64,000 nt of DNA from positions 260,710,596-260,774,595 of the forward strand of contig CM060947.1 of assembly GCA_030765055.1 (NCBI GenBank), given 5' to 3'. The position numbers and the translations under genes are program-made. A model generated the notes under the pieces. It was given only the letters and a program-made list of their open reading frames with translations. It had not been told where the DNA came from and made no database searches. The first letter of the stretch is position 1. Each line of letters starts with the position of its first letter. Shown one piece after another: positions 42,476 to 54,800 of this stretch. The stretch is from Mantis religiosa. Its lineage: Eukaryota > Arthropoda > Insecta > Mantodea > Mantidae.

Positions 42476-44074
42476 TTTCTTTGATAACACTGGGAAACAG
42501 AAAGAATAATTTTTGAACGTTTCGAGCACTTCATGAGGCAATTCTATTAACTTTGGGTAAATAAAAACAAATATGACAATGAAAACAAAATTTTAGCTCT
42601 AGTTTCTATGATACACACAACGTGGAAGTATTACATATTGTAACTCTCTGGGTTCGTATAATTAAAAGGCCGAGTTGCAGAAGTTAAAAATCTCCTTTAT
42701 TTTCGTCTAAATACACTATTCAATTCTCACGTAAGAACATTAAATCACAAATACACAGTCTTACAAGGTGATCACAATAACAGTGACAGCAGATTACATC
42801 TTTAGCTTTCTTTACAACAACACAGCTGGCTATCTCTCATTTCACAACTCCTCTCTTTGTGAGCCTTCACGTCCTTAAGTACCTAATTCGTAACTCTAGA
42901 TGGTTCTAACTAGATTTTTCTTCATGTCCAACTTTTAGCATTTTAAATACTCCTTTTAGTCCAGACAATATGTTTTCAATGGATTTCTTTAAGTTTTGCA
43001 TATATGTATATTCCTAGATAAGTTTTTCAACAAAAATCGGTAACATTATGGCTGTATATGAAAAAATTAATAATGATTGGTATTGAAAAAAGAACATTGA
43101 AAAAAATTCAAGAAAATTCTATCATATTCCTTACATTTTCTCCTCCAGAACCATTAGACATGGGCAAATGAGTATATACATATATAGTTTTGTAACTATT
43201 ATCTAAAGGAACCAGAATCCAAAGTTCCAATCATTTATAACAAAAATTGTAGATAATGTAATATGATTACCAATGTAAAGAAATTGCAGCAAAAATTAAA
43301 TTATTATTTTTTGGTAAAAACTATTGTAGATAGAAAAATTATAAAAAAGGGCCAAAGGTAACCAAATTAAAGAGAAAGAAGGTAATAAGGTAGCTGTAGA
43401 GCCTGCGTATGATGCATGGAGTTTTCAAAGTAAAGAAAGTAGTGTAATTTCTATCTAAATCTTTAAATTCATTTTTCTCCACTTTCAATTTTTGAACATT
43501 TTTGTATCTCCAAAATGCCCCATTTTCTGCAATTCGCAATGAATTTGCATTAAACTTTGCATACATATTCCTAAATAAATGTTTAATAAAAGTTTGTATT
43601 TTTGTTCATTTAAATTAAATAGTTAATTTATTATTGATTTTGAATCTCAAAATTGCAAAAAATTAAGAAAACTTTAATATATTTACACATAAAACATTTT
43701 TTGTCAAAAATATTTGATACACACTTTAAAAGTATAGCAACTTTTATAACTGATGTACAGAGAAACCTGAATCTAACATTTAAAGTTTTTAAAAGAAAAA
43801 CTGTATGACCTGGGAGTTTTTATATAACATCCAAAAATCATACTATAAAAGGCACAAAATATTTTTTTTTAAGATAGAAAGATGAATTTTAAAAGCTTAA
43901 CTAGATTCCCTATACCCCACCTAATGACAAAATTTCAAGTAGTTCTGATGTAAACTCTGGATTTTAGCATTTTTCACAGATGCCTCCCCTTAATATTTTA
44001 TTTCCAGGAATAGAAATGAATGCCCATGCAAGAACACACGGAGCATAAAAGGTAACAGTTGATACTGTATCCCA
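42476..44074. other. No gene seen; strongly AT-rich
   Basis: There are no coding motifs. A segment starting tgtaactctctgggttcgta near 42641 looks like it could be an LTR end, but no partner end or duplication was found. Confidence 0.4.
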
Positions 44075-44270
44075 TTGATAGTCAAATGTTTGTGTACATC
44101 AATTTCTCTACTCTTGTACAAACACTTATTGCTCTATCTACTTCAAGATAAACATTATCTTATTGTAGTTACAAGGGAATACAGTAGACTTTAAGTGATA
44201 GTCAGATGTTTTATATACATGACTTTCTCTACTCTTGTAGAAATAGTTGTCCCTCTATCTACTTCAGGAC
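44075..44270 (+). repeat. 121-bp satellite fragment, about 1.6 units
   Basis: It matches the unit at 30327-30845 (agttacaagggaatacagta). It runs directly into a SINE-2 body fragment at about 44271. Confidence 0.85.
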
Positions 44271-44455
44271 TCAGAGTTATCAGATATTCATCCTTCAGGA
44301 TAAGGTAAAGCTTCTAACGTTAAGTCAAATGAGTACGGTCCATAGAGCTAAGAGTTACCAGACATGCATGTTCCAGAATAAGAGAAAACCCTTCGTGCGA
44401 TCGAGATTGGATCTTGGGACCTCTTGGCCATGAGGCAGATACGCTACCACCTAAC
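44271..44455 (-). mobile_element. SINE-2 copy with rearranged body
   Basis: The tRNA-like head is read on the minus strand at 44395-44455 (cgagattggatcttgggacc is a decayed B-box region). The body (gttaccagacatgcatgttc) follows, with a second partial body copy to the left. This is an early stage of the body duplication seen at 51.0 and 61.8 kb. Confidence 0.65.
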
Positions 44456-44978
44456 TAAGTTAATATACAAAATAATATAATCATTAATTATTATCTTTTC
44501 ACAAAAATGAATCTCATTAATCCGTATTATTAACGCTGCATAAACTAAATTCTGCTGGTTTTGAAAGCATTGCACAGCATCTAAGTTGTACAGCTTATTC
44601 AGGGGAAGCGAGGAAGTGTAAGAAGACTGGTAGTTGAAAGTACTAAGATTTTTAAGTTGGTTGCTTCCTCGTTAGGCTGTGTAGAGTTTTATTGTCTCGG
44701 ACAGTGGGTAGTGAAGCGGCTTGTACTCTACACCAATTAACTTAATAGCATTCCGTGGTTCGTGTGTTGGGCGGAGCGGCTTAACAAGTGAACAGCGCTC
44801 CAGCGAGCTCCTCTCTTTAAACACTACTCGAATCGCATTAACAGCCACTTTTGAAAAGTCACAGGAAAACACTTTCAGTTTTGTTTATTACGTATGGATG
44901 TCACATATTGTAAACAAAACCTTAATTATTTACGAATTTAGAAGATTAAATTGAGTCATAACTATCTACACAAATTTA
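44456..44978. other. No gene seen
   Basis: Short open frames at 44672-44954 on both strands have no motif. Confidence 0.45.
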
Positions 44979-46289
44979 CGAGGGTGGGTCAAAAAGTAAT
45001 GCCTCCTACTTTTGTTTCCTTAAATAAGTAAGTTATGTGAAAACTCTGAATTTGCCGCAATTCCTCAAACCTTCTTCTCCAATCCCCTGCAGTAGTAACT
45101 TCCTCAGTCAGCAGGTGGCAGCACTGCATCTTCTTGCAAAATGGCTGACATCAACATTCGTATTAGACAGCGTTCTGTGATTGGATTTTTGGCTGCGGAA
45201 GGTGAAACGCCAATTCGCAATCACGAAAGGCTAAAAAAAGTGTATGGTGATACAACGGGCGATGTCAGCGCTGTTAGACGATGGGTTCGTCGCTGTAACG
45301 AAGCTGAAGGGCAAACACCATTGGCAGATGAAAAGCGAAGCGGCAGGCCGGTGACTGCAGTGATTCCATGCAACATTCAGCGAGTCGATGCCATCATTCG
45401 TGGTGATCGCCGAGTAAAAACAGGTGAATTGTGTCGTATTACATCCCTCAGTAAAGGCAGTGTGATGACGTTTATTCAACAACTGGGTTACTCAAAAGTT
45501 TGTTCACGTTGGGTACCAAGAACGTTAACCGCCCAAAACAAAGAAACAAGGAAAACAATAGCCCCCAAACACTTGCAGCTCTTCAATTTGGAGGGAGAGG
45601 AGTTTCTGGATAAAAATGTTACTGGAGATGAAACGTGGGTTTATTTATTTGAACCTGATCAAAGAGACAGTCAATGGAATGGCATCACCCAACATCGCCG
45701 AAGAAAAAAAAATCAAAACTCAGCGATCGGCAGGAAAAGTTATGGCAACAGTGTTTTGGGATGCAGAGTGTGTGCTTTTGATTGATTTTTTTGCAGCAGG
45801 GATTACCAATAAATTCCCCAGAACTCGCAAAAAGCTGAAAACACGCTTTCACCGTGTTTGTCCAACAAAACTTATGGCGGATGTTCTTCTTTTGCATGAC
45901 AATGCAACACCACACACCAGCCGTTACATCACTGCAGAAATTGATAAATTGGGATGGCAAGTCTTACCTCACTGACCTGGCACCATCAGACTTTCATCTG
46001 TTCGGGCCACTAAAGGAAGCTCATCGTGGGATTCATTTTGAAGATGAGGAGGCTGTGAAAACGTCCGTGCGTCAATGGCTTAGGAAGCAAGACCGTGTGT
46101 TTTACCATACTGGAATACATGGCCTAGTTAAAAGGTGGACCAAAACTGTGGAAAAGGACGGAGATTATATTGAGTAGTGACAAATTAATCGTCAATGTTG
46201 TAGTCTTCAAGCTATGTAAATTGGATTCAATTTTCTTTGCAATTAAAAGACAAATGAAATAAGAGCCAATACTTTTTGGCACACTCTCG
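44979..46289 (+). mobile_element. Mariner element F (1311 bp)
   Basis: Inverted ends start CGAGGGTGGGTCAAAAAGTA (left) and CGAGAGTGTGCCAAAAAGTA (inverse of the right). TA precedes the left end, but the right flank is TG, so the duplication has decayed. Confidence 0.88.
45141..46177 (+). pseudogene. Mariner F transposase
   Basis: The start MADINIRIRQRSVIGFLAAE is followed by DVSAVRRWVRRCNEAEGQTP (HTH), SKVCSRWVPRTLT, and VTGDETWVYLFEPD (first Asp). A frameshift near 45690 leads to SAGKVMATVFWDAECVLLID and LLHDNATPHTSRY (second Asp). A small deletion with a second shift near 45965 leads to LTDLAPSDFHLFGPLKEA (third Asp) and a stop at 46177. The triad is complete but the frame is broken twice. 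Confidence 0.9.
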
Positions 46290-46374
46290 TGCATGTTAGT
46301 AAAGCCAATAAGTAGTGTGGAAAATTTCCTACCACAGCAATAAAATTGCAAAAGAAATTATATATCTCACATAT

Positions 46375-47285
46375 ACGAGGATGTTCTTAAAAGTTTCTGA
46401 CCTAATAAAGATACAAGACCTTTTTCATAATTTTTATCCATTTTGCAACATAGTCTCCTTGTAACTTCGTGCACTTCTCCCAAAGACCCTCTCATCTCTG
46501 TAACCCGTCCAAATAGTACTCGGCGTCTTTCTCTGCAAAGAATTGTTTTCGAAGGTGATTGCCCCTTCATTTGACGAAAATCTCTGGCCTCCGAGCGCAA
46601 TTTTCAGATGAGGGAACAAAACCAAGTCGTTTGGGGCTAGATCTGGTGAGTCAAACAGTTAAAACCTTAATTCTGGGACATTTGTCATTGCAACCGCTAA
46701 GGTGTGAGACGGTGCGTTGTTTTGGTGAAATAGGATTGTCTTTTTCTGCAAATATGGCCGTTTTTCCGGAAGTTCTCCCTTCAGCTTGTCAAGTAATGAT
46801 ACGTAATATGCTTCTGTAATGGTTGTTCCGTTTTGAAGATAATCGATTAAAGTAACTCCATTACTATCCTAAACATACAGTTTTCTTGGAGCCGGTTCCC
46901 CCTTTGTAGTCTACTATTTGGGCTGTATTTTTGTTTGGGGCGTATAATGGTGCATCCAAGTTTCATCTACAGTAAGTAATCGGCGTAAAATTCGGATTTA
47001 TTGATTCTAAACTGCGCCAACAGAGCGTTGGAAATGTTCATTCGGACACGTTTTTGGTCTGACATCAGCAAATGCGGCACCCAACGCGCGGACAGCTTTC
47101 TCATGTCTAAATGTTGATTTAATATGTGACAAATACCTTCTTTTGACATGTCCATAGCCTCTGCTATATCTCTCACTTTTATTCGGCAGTTGTCTTTCAC
47201 CATTTGGTGAACTTTGGTAATGTTTACGTTGGTAGTTGCAGTTTTTGGACGTCCCTAACGTTTATCGCCTCCCAAGCTCTTACGG
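46375..47285 (-). pseudogene. Mariner element G, truncated, transposase relic
   Basis: The left end CGAGGATGTTCTTAAAAGTT follows TA at 46373-46374. Minus-strand blocks are MVKDNCRIKVRDIAEAMDMS, RKLSARWVPHLLMSDQKRV, LTVDETWMHHYTPQTK (first Asp), ILFHQNNAPSHT (second Asp changed to Asn), DSPDLAPNDLVLFPHL (third Asp) and LQNG*. The gene's 5' HTH end is cut near 47285 by the GC-rich repeat. Confidence 0.85.
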
Positions 47286-47299
47286 CTACGTTTAAATTC

Positions 47300-48320
47300 A
47301 GCTTCCCAGAATTCGTATCGCAGGGAATCCATCCCCTTCACCTGCCGATGTGCGGGCGCTGCAGAACCCTAGCACTCGTGGTACCTCAGACGTTCCTAGA
47401 GGAACCTCGGGCCGAAGTGCTGAGCCCCTCCCGATGGGGAGTTGTTCAGATTCTGTTGGAACTCGAGGGGACACGTTAATGCCAGAGGTTCTACTCCCAT
47501 TAGTCCTGCTGGACCCGTAGAACCAAGTACCTGGGCCTCTTCCTACCAGGGGGTTACCGAGCTGTCCCAAAAGGGCGCCCGGTGCCTGCGTAGGGCTTTC
47601 CATAGGGCAAGACCTAGAGACTAACAAGCCCCTCCGTCTACTCCTGTGGACTCAAGACGGAATGGAAGTGGATACGGCGCTTACGCGCACCAACTCCAAA
47701 ATGAGAAGGCTACCTATATGACCTCGGTAGGGCCGTCTGGTGAACTAGCACACTTTCTACTAGCTATTCTGGCTGCTTAATGGCTTCCCTCAACCCGAGC
47801 ACCCACTGCCCCCTCGAGTCCAACCCAATCCGAACAACTCCCATTCAGGGAGGGGCTCGAATGTTCGGCCCGAGGTTCCTCTAGTAACATCAGAGATACC
47901 ACGAGTGCTAGGGTCGGCAGCGCCCGCACCACGGCGGTTTAGTGGACGGATTTTGTCACCTACGGGGACTCGTGGGGACAGTGTGTTCCCGACATCCGGG
48001 GGAAATCGGGTCACTTCCGACCAGGTCTCGGCCGCCGTGAGGTGGCAGAGTTTTGCCTAGGAAGTCCCGGGTATTAGCCTGCAGAGCTAGTAGAAGGTGT
48101 GCTAGATCACCAGGCGGCCCCACCGAGGTTTTTCGGTAGTCTTCCCTGCGGGGTTGACGCACATAAATGGCGTATCCTTTCCATACCGTCTTGCCGCTCT
48201 TGTCGAAGGGGAGCGGGCTATTCAGGAAACCAGGTATTGCCCAATGGAAAACCCCCGGAGTTCTGCATCACTCCCGGGTAGAAGCAGGCAAGGTTCCTCG
48301 GACTTTTGGGTAGAACCTCT
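47300..48320. repeat. GC-rich repeat copy 3, scrambled with inverted segments
   Basis: Segments 47340-47475 and 47965-48310 run in the same direction as 6440-6800. Segments 47476-47755 and 47790-47935 are inverted copies of other parts of the same repeat (for example gaggttcctctag inverted at 47870-47885). Open frames here are incidental. Confidence 0.75.
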
Positions 48321-49375
48321 GCGCTTAAATGTGCAAAATGATGGTGCAAACTCCCCATACACAGAATCCCACTCATCTTTGCTTTACGTAGGCGTATTGC
48401 CTTTGAAAAACAAATATTTAATGACAGCTCGATACTCGACTTTGTCCAGTTTCATAAAAACATTCCTGCCAACTCACTGAAGCGACTGTTACATAACAAC
48501 TGAGCGTCCAAATCAGCTGAAACTTTGCTGAGTAGCTGTCAACAGATGGACAGCAAAATTCGCCATTTTTTATTTACGAGTGCTGCCATCTTCATGTTGA
48601 GGTCGGAAACTTCTTCTGAAAGAAGAAGACTTCTGGAATATAGGAGTACGGCATTGCAAGCAGACCGCACTGACCCAGAAGAGGAAAGGATGAGTGGAAG
48701 TATTCAAAGGGCTAATATATGCCAAAGAGCATAAACGAAAACCCTGGCGTTTCAAGGTAGAACCCAACCGAGCCTATTGTGCCCACACAAGCGAACATCT
48801 CGAGACCCTAAAGAAGCGCACACCCACTCCAATTGTAACTCACCGCCTATCAGAACCTATAACCCGGATACCCATGATAGATCACGAATATATAGTAAAG
48901 AGAAATGAACCCACTAGCACCTCGCGGAAAGGACGAAGATCCCATAAGATAGTGGACACTAAAACTCTGAACTTTTCGACTACAAGCTCTACATTTTACC
49001 AAAGCATTATGTATTCTATGATTTTGGAGGAAATTATATAAAAAGATGTGGTGAGTAGTAAAACGATTCGGGGCTTAATAGTAACATCCCTTATGTTGCA
49101 ATTAAGAACAGAGATAATTAAATCTGTATCTCGTTTTCTTACAACAAATTTGAGATCCCCTCCATTCTCAATTATTTTCCAAAAACTGAATAAACCCTAC
49201 AATTTATATACAATCTTTTCCGAGATATTTCTTGTTATTCACTATAATTTTCCCATATACTATTATAACTTCCCTATACTCCTTTGTCGCTTCTACTCCT
49301 ATTCCAGAGCATGTCGTTATTCATCCTTTATCCCTTTGACATACGAAGAGAAGTAATTACAAAGAAGCCACCTAG
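48321..49375. other. No gene recognised
   Basis: A 115-codon frame at 48694-49041 (plus) is moderately basic but shows no motif, and nothing supports a start or conserved domain. The rest is AT-rich. Confidence 0.4.
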
Positions 49376-50200
49376 TCAGCTAGTTTTAAAACATTTGACT
49401 ATCACTTAGTCTCCTGTATTCCTTTGTATCTACAATAAGATAATGTTTATCCCAAAGTAGATAGCGCAATGAGTGTTTGTACAAGAGAAGAGAAAGCCAT
49501 TTATATAAAACATTTGACTATCACTTAAAGTCTACTGTATTCCCTTGTAACTACAATAAGATAATGTTTATCTTGAAGTAGATAGAGCAATAAGTGTTTG
49601 TACAAGAGTAGAGAAACTCATGTATATAAAACATTTGACAATCACTTAAAGTCTACTGTATTCCCTTGCAACTACAATAAGATAATGTTTATCTTGAAAT
49701 ATATAGAGCAATAAGTGTTTGTACAAGAGTAGAGAAAGTCATGTATATAAAACATTTGACTATCACTTAAAGTCTACTGTATTCCCTTGTAACTACAATA
49801 AGATAATGTTTATCTTGAAGTAGATAGAGCAATAAGTGTTTGTACAAGAGTAGAGAAAGTCATGTATATAAAACATTTGACTATCACTTAAATTCTACTG
49901 TATTCCCTTGTAACTACAATAAGATAATGTTTATCCTGAAGTAGATAGAGCAATAAGTGTTTGTACAAGAGTAGAGAAAGTCATGTATATAAAACATTTG
50001 ACTATCACTTAAATTCTACTGTATTCCCTTGTAACTACAATAAGATAATGTTTATCCTGAAGTAGATAGAGCAATAAGTGTTTGTACAAGAGTAGAGAAA
50101 GTCATGTATATAAAAATTGACAATCACTTAAAGTCTACTGTATTCCCCTGTAACTACAATAAGATATTATTTGTCTTTAAGTAGGTAGAGGAACAAAGTG
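49376..50200 (-). repeat. 121-bp satellite array, inverted, about 7 units
   Basis: The reverse complement of the unit found at 30327 and 55470 repeats with a 121-bp period. Two adjacent units share aattctactgtattccctt, a local variant. Confidence 0.94.
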
Positions 50201-50299
50201 TTTGTAAGTATAGCTAGTTTTATTAAATTTCATGTTGAAACATAAATAAGTCTAGTTATGCTAAGCATACAGGAGAGCAGCTAAAATCAATAATATCTG

Positions 50300-50560
50300 T
50301 TATTTGGGTGGAGTAGCAGATATTCCTCAAGCACCAATGGGACATGTGTTCGATTCCCGACACAATCTGTAATTTCTCTCACGCCGGAGGACTGCACTTA
50401 ACCTCCGTAGGTAGTTCGGGCACTCTTATTCAGCAGTTTCTTGATTGGGAAGTCTGAACAGCCGGGCATAATCGGCCTAGGGACAACTGCCTCTCTCCAA
50501 CTGATAGTGTACGTGATTGGATTAGCTGGTCTAAATCACCAAGCTCCCATACCAGAATTA
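50300..50560 (+). repeat. Possible tRNA-derived SINE of a third type
   Basis: A B-box-like gtgttcgattcccgacac (50347-50364) is preceded by gggtggagtagcagatattc, a poor A box, and followed by a moderately GC-rich body to about 50560. No target duplication was found. Confidence 0.4.
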
Positions 50561-51034
50561 TATTTTAATATTGTTATGAAAACGAAAAAAGTAATTTTAT
50601 CTACAACCCTTTCACATTAAAGTATATATTGACACAAATAAATTTTTAACTTCATGTGACTAGACCAACTATATTTCCATCAATGACAACCGTAGCAAGA
50701 AAAATTGCCTACCTTTTCATAAAAGAACAAACAAACGATCTGCGTGTTCACATAATGTTCGTTGATGTTTCTTAGGTTTGAAGTTTCTTATGCTTTGATA
50801 GTAGTTTTGTGAGTCTCTGAGAACTCATTCCTTCAGAGTGACAGTTAGAGAGATACGAGACAACTTGGAAGTTACATATTATCATTACAAACTGTCTGTA
50901 CATTATAGTTTACATCACTATAAGGTTAAATAAAATTTAATTATAACAGAACTATAAATTTAGGTAACACAATGTCGAACATTCATTGGCATAGCTTACA
51001 AAGAATGTCCTCCAAAACTAAAGGCTGGTAGGCA
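50561..51034. other. No gene seen
   Basis: AT-rich sequence without open frames of note. Confidence 0.5.
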
Positions 51035-51575
51035 CAGAGCTTAAAGTTAGCACTTAACTTTCAGGATAAGGGAAAACCTGCAACGTTAAGTCATATCGGA
51101 CGATGAATGGAATGATGTTCAAATGAGTACAGGGTACATAGAACTTAGAGTTATCAGACATTCATCTTTCAGGATAAGAGAAAACCTCCAACGTTGAGTC
51201 ATATCGGACGATGAATGAACTGATGTACAAATAAGTACAGGGTACATAGAACTTAGAGTTACCAGACATTCATCTTTCAGGATAAGAGAAAACCTCCAAC
51301 GTTAAGTCATATCGGACGATGAATGAAATTATGTTCAAATAAGTACAGGGTACATAGAGCTTAGAGTTAACAGACATTCATTCATCTATCAGGATAAGAG
51401 AAAACCTCCAACGTTAAGTCATATCGGACGATGAATGACATGATGTTCAAATGAGTACAGGATACATAGAGCAGAGTTACCAGACACTCAACTTTCACGA
51501 TAATGGAAAAACAAGAAAATTACCCTTATCACCCTGGCCGAGATTTCAGCGTGAGACATACACGCTACAACTACG
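51035..51575 (-). repeat. SINE-2 body amplified into a ~108-bp tandem array, about 4 units, with head remnant
   Basis: The unit cgttaagtcatatcggacga to gataagagaaaacctccaa repeats at 108-bp spacing (51083, 51191, 51299, 51411). The right end continues into a decayed tRNA-like head (ccctggccgagatttcagcg), so this is a SINE-2 copy whose body was multiplied. Confidence 0.85.
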
Positions 51576-51774
51576 TCTCAAATGCGGAAGTAGTCTTATG
51601 TTCAATTCAAAATACCCATTGAGTCGACTGATTTACCGCTTTATAATCAAAACAAAGGTATTTCAAAACGAGCCTGAAGTGCCGCCTTAAAATGTTTGTA
51701 ATTTTTCTGCACCAAACGATGCATCATTGTTGTTGAACAGCATAGTTTGTGTAGAATCCATGGAATTTCAAAAA

Positions 51775-51777
<3 letters not shown>

Positions 51778-51817
<40 letters not shown>

Positions 51818-52012
51818 TAGATTTAAATCACATTGGATAATGAATAAAATTGGTGAACTGATGCTCAAATGCGTCCGGAGTCCCTGGAGCTTAGGATAAG
51901 GGAAAACCCCGGAAAAACCCTTCTCCAGGTAACTCATCCTAACCAAAATTCGAACTCAGGACCTCTGTAACGTGAGATAGGCATGCTACCATCAAGGCTA
52001 CCGAGGCGGGCG
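51778..52012 (-). mobile_element. SINE-2 copy with a long poly(A) tail
   Basis: The tRNA-like head on the minus strand begins CCCGCCTCGGTAGCCTTGAT, with B-box region GAGTTCGAATTTTGG. The body follows, and the 3' end is a run of about 37 A (T on the plus strand, 51779-51816). The long homopolymer suggests L1-type-like poly(A) priming. No clear duplication was found. Confidence 0.82.
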
Positions 52013-52019
52013 AGTTCAA

Positions 52020-54800
52020 TCATGTCAATAAAGGCAGGATTAAGCAAACGTATGACAATAAGCCAAGACAGTCATGGCGTCGCCCCAGCCGGTCTGTCAA
52101 CATGATCCACCGAGTTTAGAAAGTTGTTTTGGAGATCTTCATGCAGGATTGTGTGCACAATCCCACTGAAGTGCCAATTTTGGCAACAATATATTCAGCA
52201 GCCTTGGTTTGTTGTCCGACGATGTTCTGCCTTTATTGAACTGTCGCATCCAGGAACGTACATTTGACCCATCCATGGCACCATCACCACATGCCTCACT
52301 CAACTGTCTTGGTTTGTTGTCACACGATATTCTGTCTTCATTGAACTTTCGCACACAGGAACGTACATTAGACACATCCATGGCACCATCACCACATGCC
52401 TCACTTAACTGTCTTAGTTTGTTGTCACACGATATTCTGTCTTCATTGAACTGTTACACCCAGGAACATACATTAGACACATCCATGGTACCATCACCAT
52501 ATGTCTCACTCAACTGTCTTGGTTTGTTGTCACACGATGTTCTGTCTTCATTGAACTGTCACTCCCAGGAACGTACATTAGACACATCCATGGTACCATC
52601 ACTACATGCCTTACTTAACTGTCTTGGTTTGTTGTCACACGATGTTCTGTCTTCATTGAACTGCCACACCCAGGAACGTACATTAGACACGTCCATGATA
52701 CCATCACCACATGCCTCACTCAACTGTCTTGGTTTGTTGTCACACGATGTTCTGTCTTCATTGAACTGTCGCACACAGGAACGTACATTAGATACATCCA
52801 TGGTATCATCACCACATACCTCACTTAACTGTCTTGGTTTGTTGTCACACGATGTTCTGTCTTCATTGATCTGTCGTACCCAGGAACGTACATTAGACAC
52901 ATCCATGGCACCATCACCACATGCCTCACTTAACTGTCTTGGTTTGTTGTCACACGATGTTTTGTCTTCATTGAACTGTCGCACACAGGAACGTAAATTA
53001 GACACATCCATGGTTCCATCACCACATGCCTCACTCGACTGTCTTGGTTTGTTGTCACACGATGTTTTGTCTTCATTGAACTGTCGCACCCAGGAACGTA
53101 CATTAGACACATCCATGGTACCATCACCACATGCCTCACTTAACTGTCTTGGCTTGTTGTCACACGATGTTCTGTCTTCATTGAACTGTCGCACCCAGGA
53201 ACGTACATTAGACACATCCATGATACCATCACCACATGCCTCACTCAACTGTCTTGGTTTGTTGTCACACGATGTTCTGTCTTCATTGAACAGTCACACC
53301 CAGGAACGTACATAAGACACATCCATGGTACCATCACCACATGCCTCACTTAACCGTCTTGGTTTGTTGTCACACGATGTTCTGTATTCATTGAACTGTC
53401 GCACCCTGGGTCCTACATTAGAAACATCCATGGTACCATCACCACATGCCTCACTTAACTGTCTTGGTTTGTTGTCACTGGATGTTCTGTCTTCATTGAA
53501 CTGTCGCACACAGGAACGTACATTAGACACATCCATGATACCATCACCACATACCTCACTCAACTGTCTTGGTTTGTTGTCACTTGATGTTCTGTCTTCA
53601 TTGCGCTGTCGCACCCAGGAACGTATATTAGACACATCCATGATACTATCACCACATGCCTCACTTAACTGTCTTGGTTTGTTGGCACACGATGTTCTGT
53701 CTTCATTGAACTGTCGCACCCAGGTACGTACATTAGACATATCTATGGTACCATCACCACCTGTCTCACTCAACTGTCTTTGTTTGTTGGCACACGTTGT
53801 TCTGTCTTCATTGAACTGTCGCACCCAGGAACGTACATTAGACATATCTATGGTACCATCACCACATGCCTCACTCAACTGTCTTGGTTTGTTGTCACTG
53901 GATGTTCTGTCTTCATTGAACTGTCGCACACAGGAACGTACATTAGACACATCCATGATACCATCACCACATACCTCACTCAACTGTCTTGGTTTGTTGT
54001 CACTTGATGTTCTGTCGTCATTGCGCTGTCGCACCCAGGAACGTACATTAGACACATCCATGGTACCATCACCACATGCCTCACTTAACTGTCTTGGTTT
54101 GTTGTCACTGGATGTTCTGTCTTCATTGAACTGTCGCACACAGGAACGTACATTAGACACATCCATGATACCATCACCACATACCTCACTCAACTGTCTT
54201 GGTTTGTTGTCACTTGATGTTCTGTCTTCATTGCGCTGTCGCACCCAGGAACGTACATTAGACACATCCATGGTACCATCACCACATGCCTCACTTAACT
54301 GTCTTGGTTTGTTGTCACACGATGTTCTGTCTTCATTGAACTGTCGCACCCAGGAACGTACATTAGACACATCCATGGTACCATCACCACATGCCTCACT
54401 TAACTGTCTTGGTTTGTTGTCACACGATGTTCTGTCTTCATTGAACTGTCGCACCCAGGAACGTACATTAGACACATCCATGGTACCATCACCACATGCC
54501 TCACTTAACTGTCTTGGCTTGTTGTCACACGATGTTCTGTCTTCATTGAACTGTCGCACCCAGGAACGTACATTAGACACATCCATGGTACCATCACTAC
54601 ATGCCTCACTCAACTGTCTTGGTTTGTTGTCACACGATGTTCTGTCTTCATTGAACTGTCGCACCCAGGAACGTACATTAGACACGTCCATGGTACCATC
54701 ACCACATGCCTCACTCAACTGGTGAGGAATTTCAATAGGTGAAACAGCACGAAAATGAAGAAAATGAATGATTATGCTCTGTTCTTACAATGAGAACGTC
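52020..54800 (-). pseudogene. Mariner relic with an internally amplified HTH segment
   Basis: Right of the array, the minus strand reads IIHFLHFRAVSPIEIPHQ, a mariner N-terminus. Then about 24 repeats of a 35-residue segment containing DVSNVRSWVRQFNEDRTS follow. Left of the array the protein resumes in other frames as VAKIGTSVGLCTQSCMKI, the second HTH of mariner, and decays near 52020. The segment between is normally present once (compare DVSAVRRWVRRCNEAEGQTP in mariner F). No catalytic domain remains. Confidence 0.8.
52205..54720 (-). repeat. 105-bp (35-codon) tandem array, about 24 units
   Basis: The period is exactly 105 bp. Minus-strand frames are open over 474 codons (53294-54718) and 229 codons (52559-53248). 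Because the unit is a multiple of three, the plus strand is open too (368 and 466 codons). Several adjacent units form a repeated dimer (SEACGDGTMDVSNV...RQRNEDRTSSDN paired with SEVCGDGIMDVSNV...SCVRQ), visible three times between 53470 and 54290. Confidence 0.95.

Noticed and set aside
42641..44074. Possible LTR element starting tgtaactctctggg
   Set aside because: No matching second end, primer-binding site or duplication could be found.
48694..49041. 115-codon frame as a host gene
   Set aside because: No domain, no convincing start context, no neighbour support.
49376..50200. CRISPR-like array
   Set aside because: Units are contiguous 121-bp repeats without unique spacers, in a eukaryotic transposon-rich context; the same holds for all arrays in the window.
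52209..54725. Plus-strand open frames of 368 and 466 codons
   Set aside because: They are the antisense of the HTH-derived array; flanking homology to mariner is only on the minus strand.
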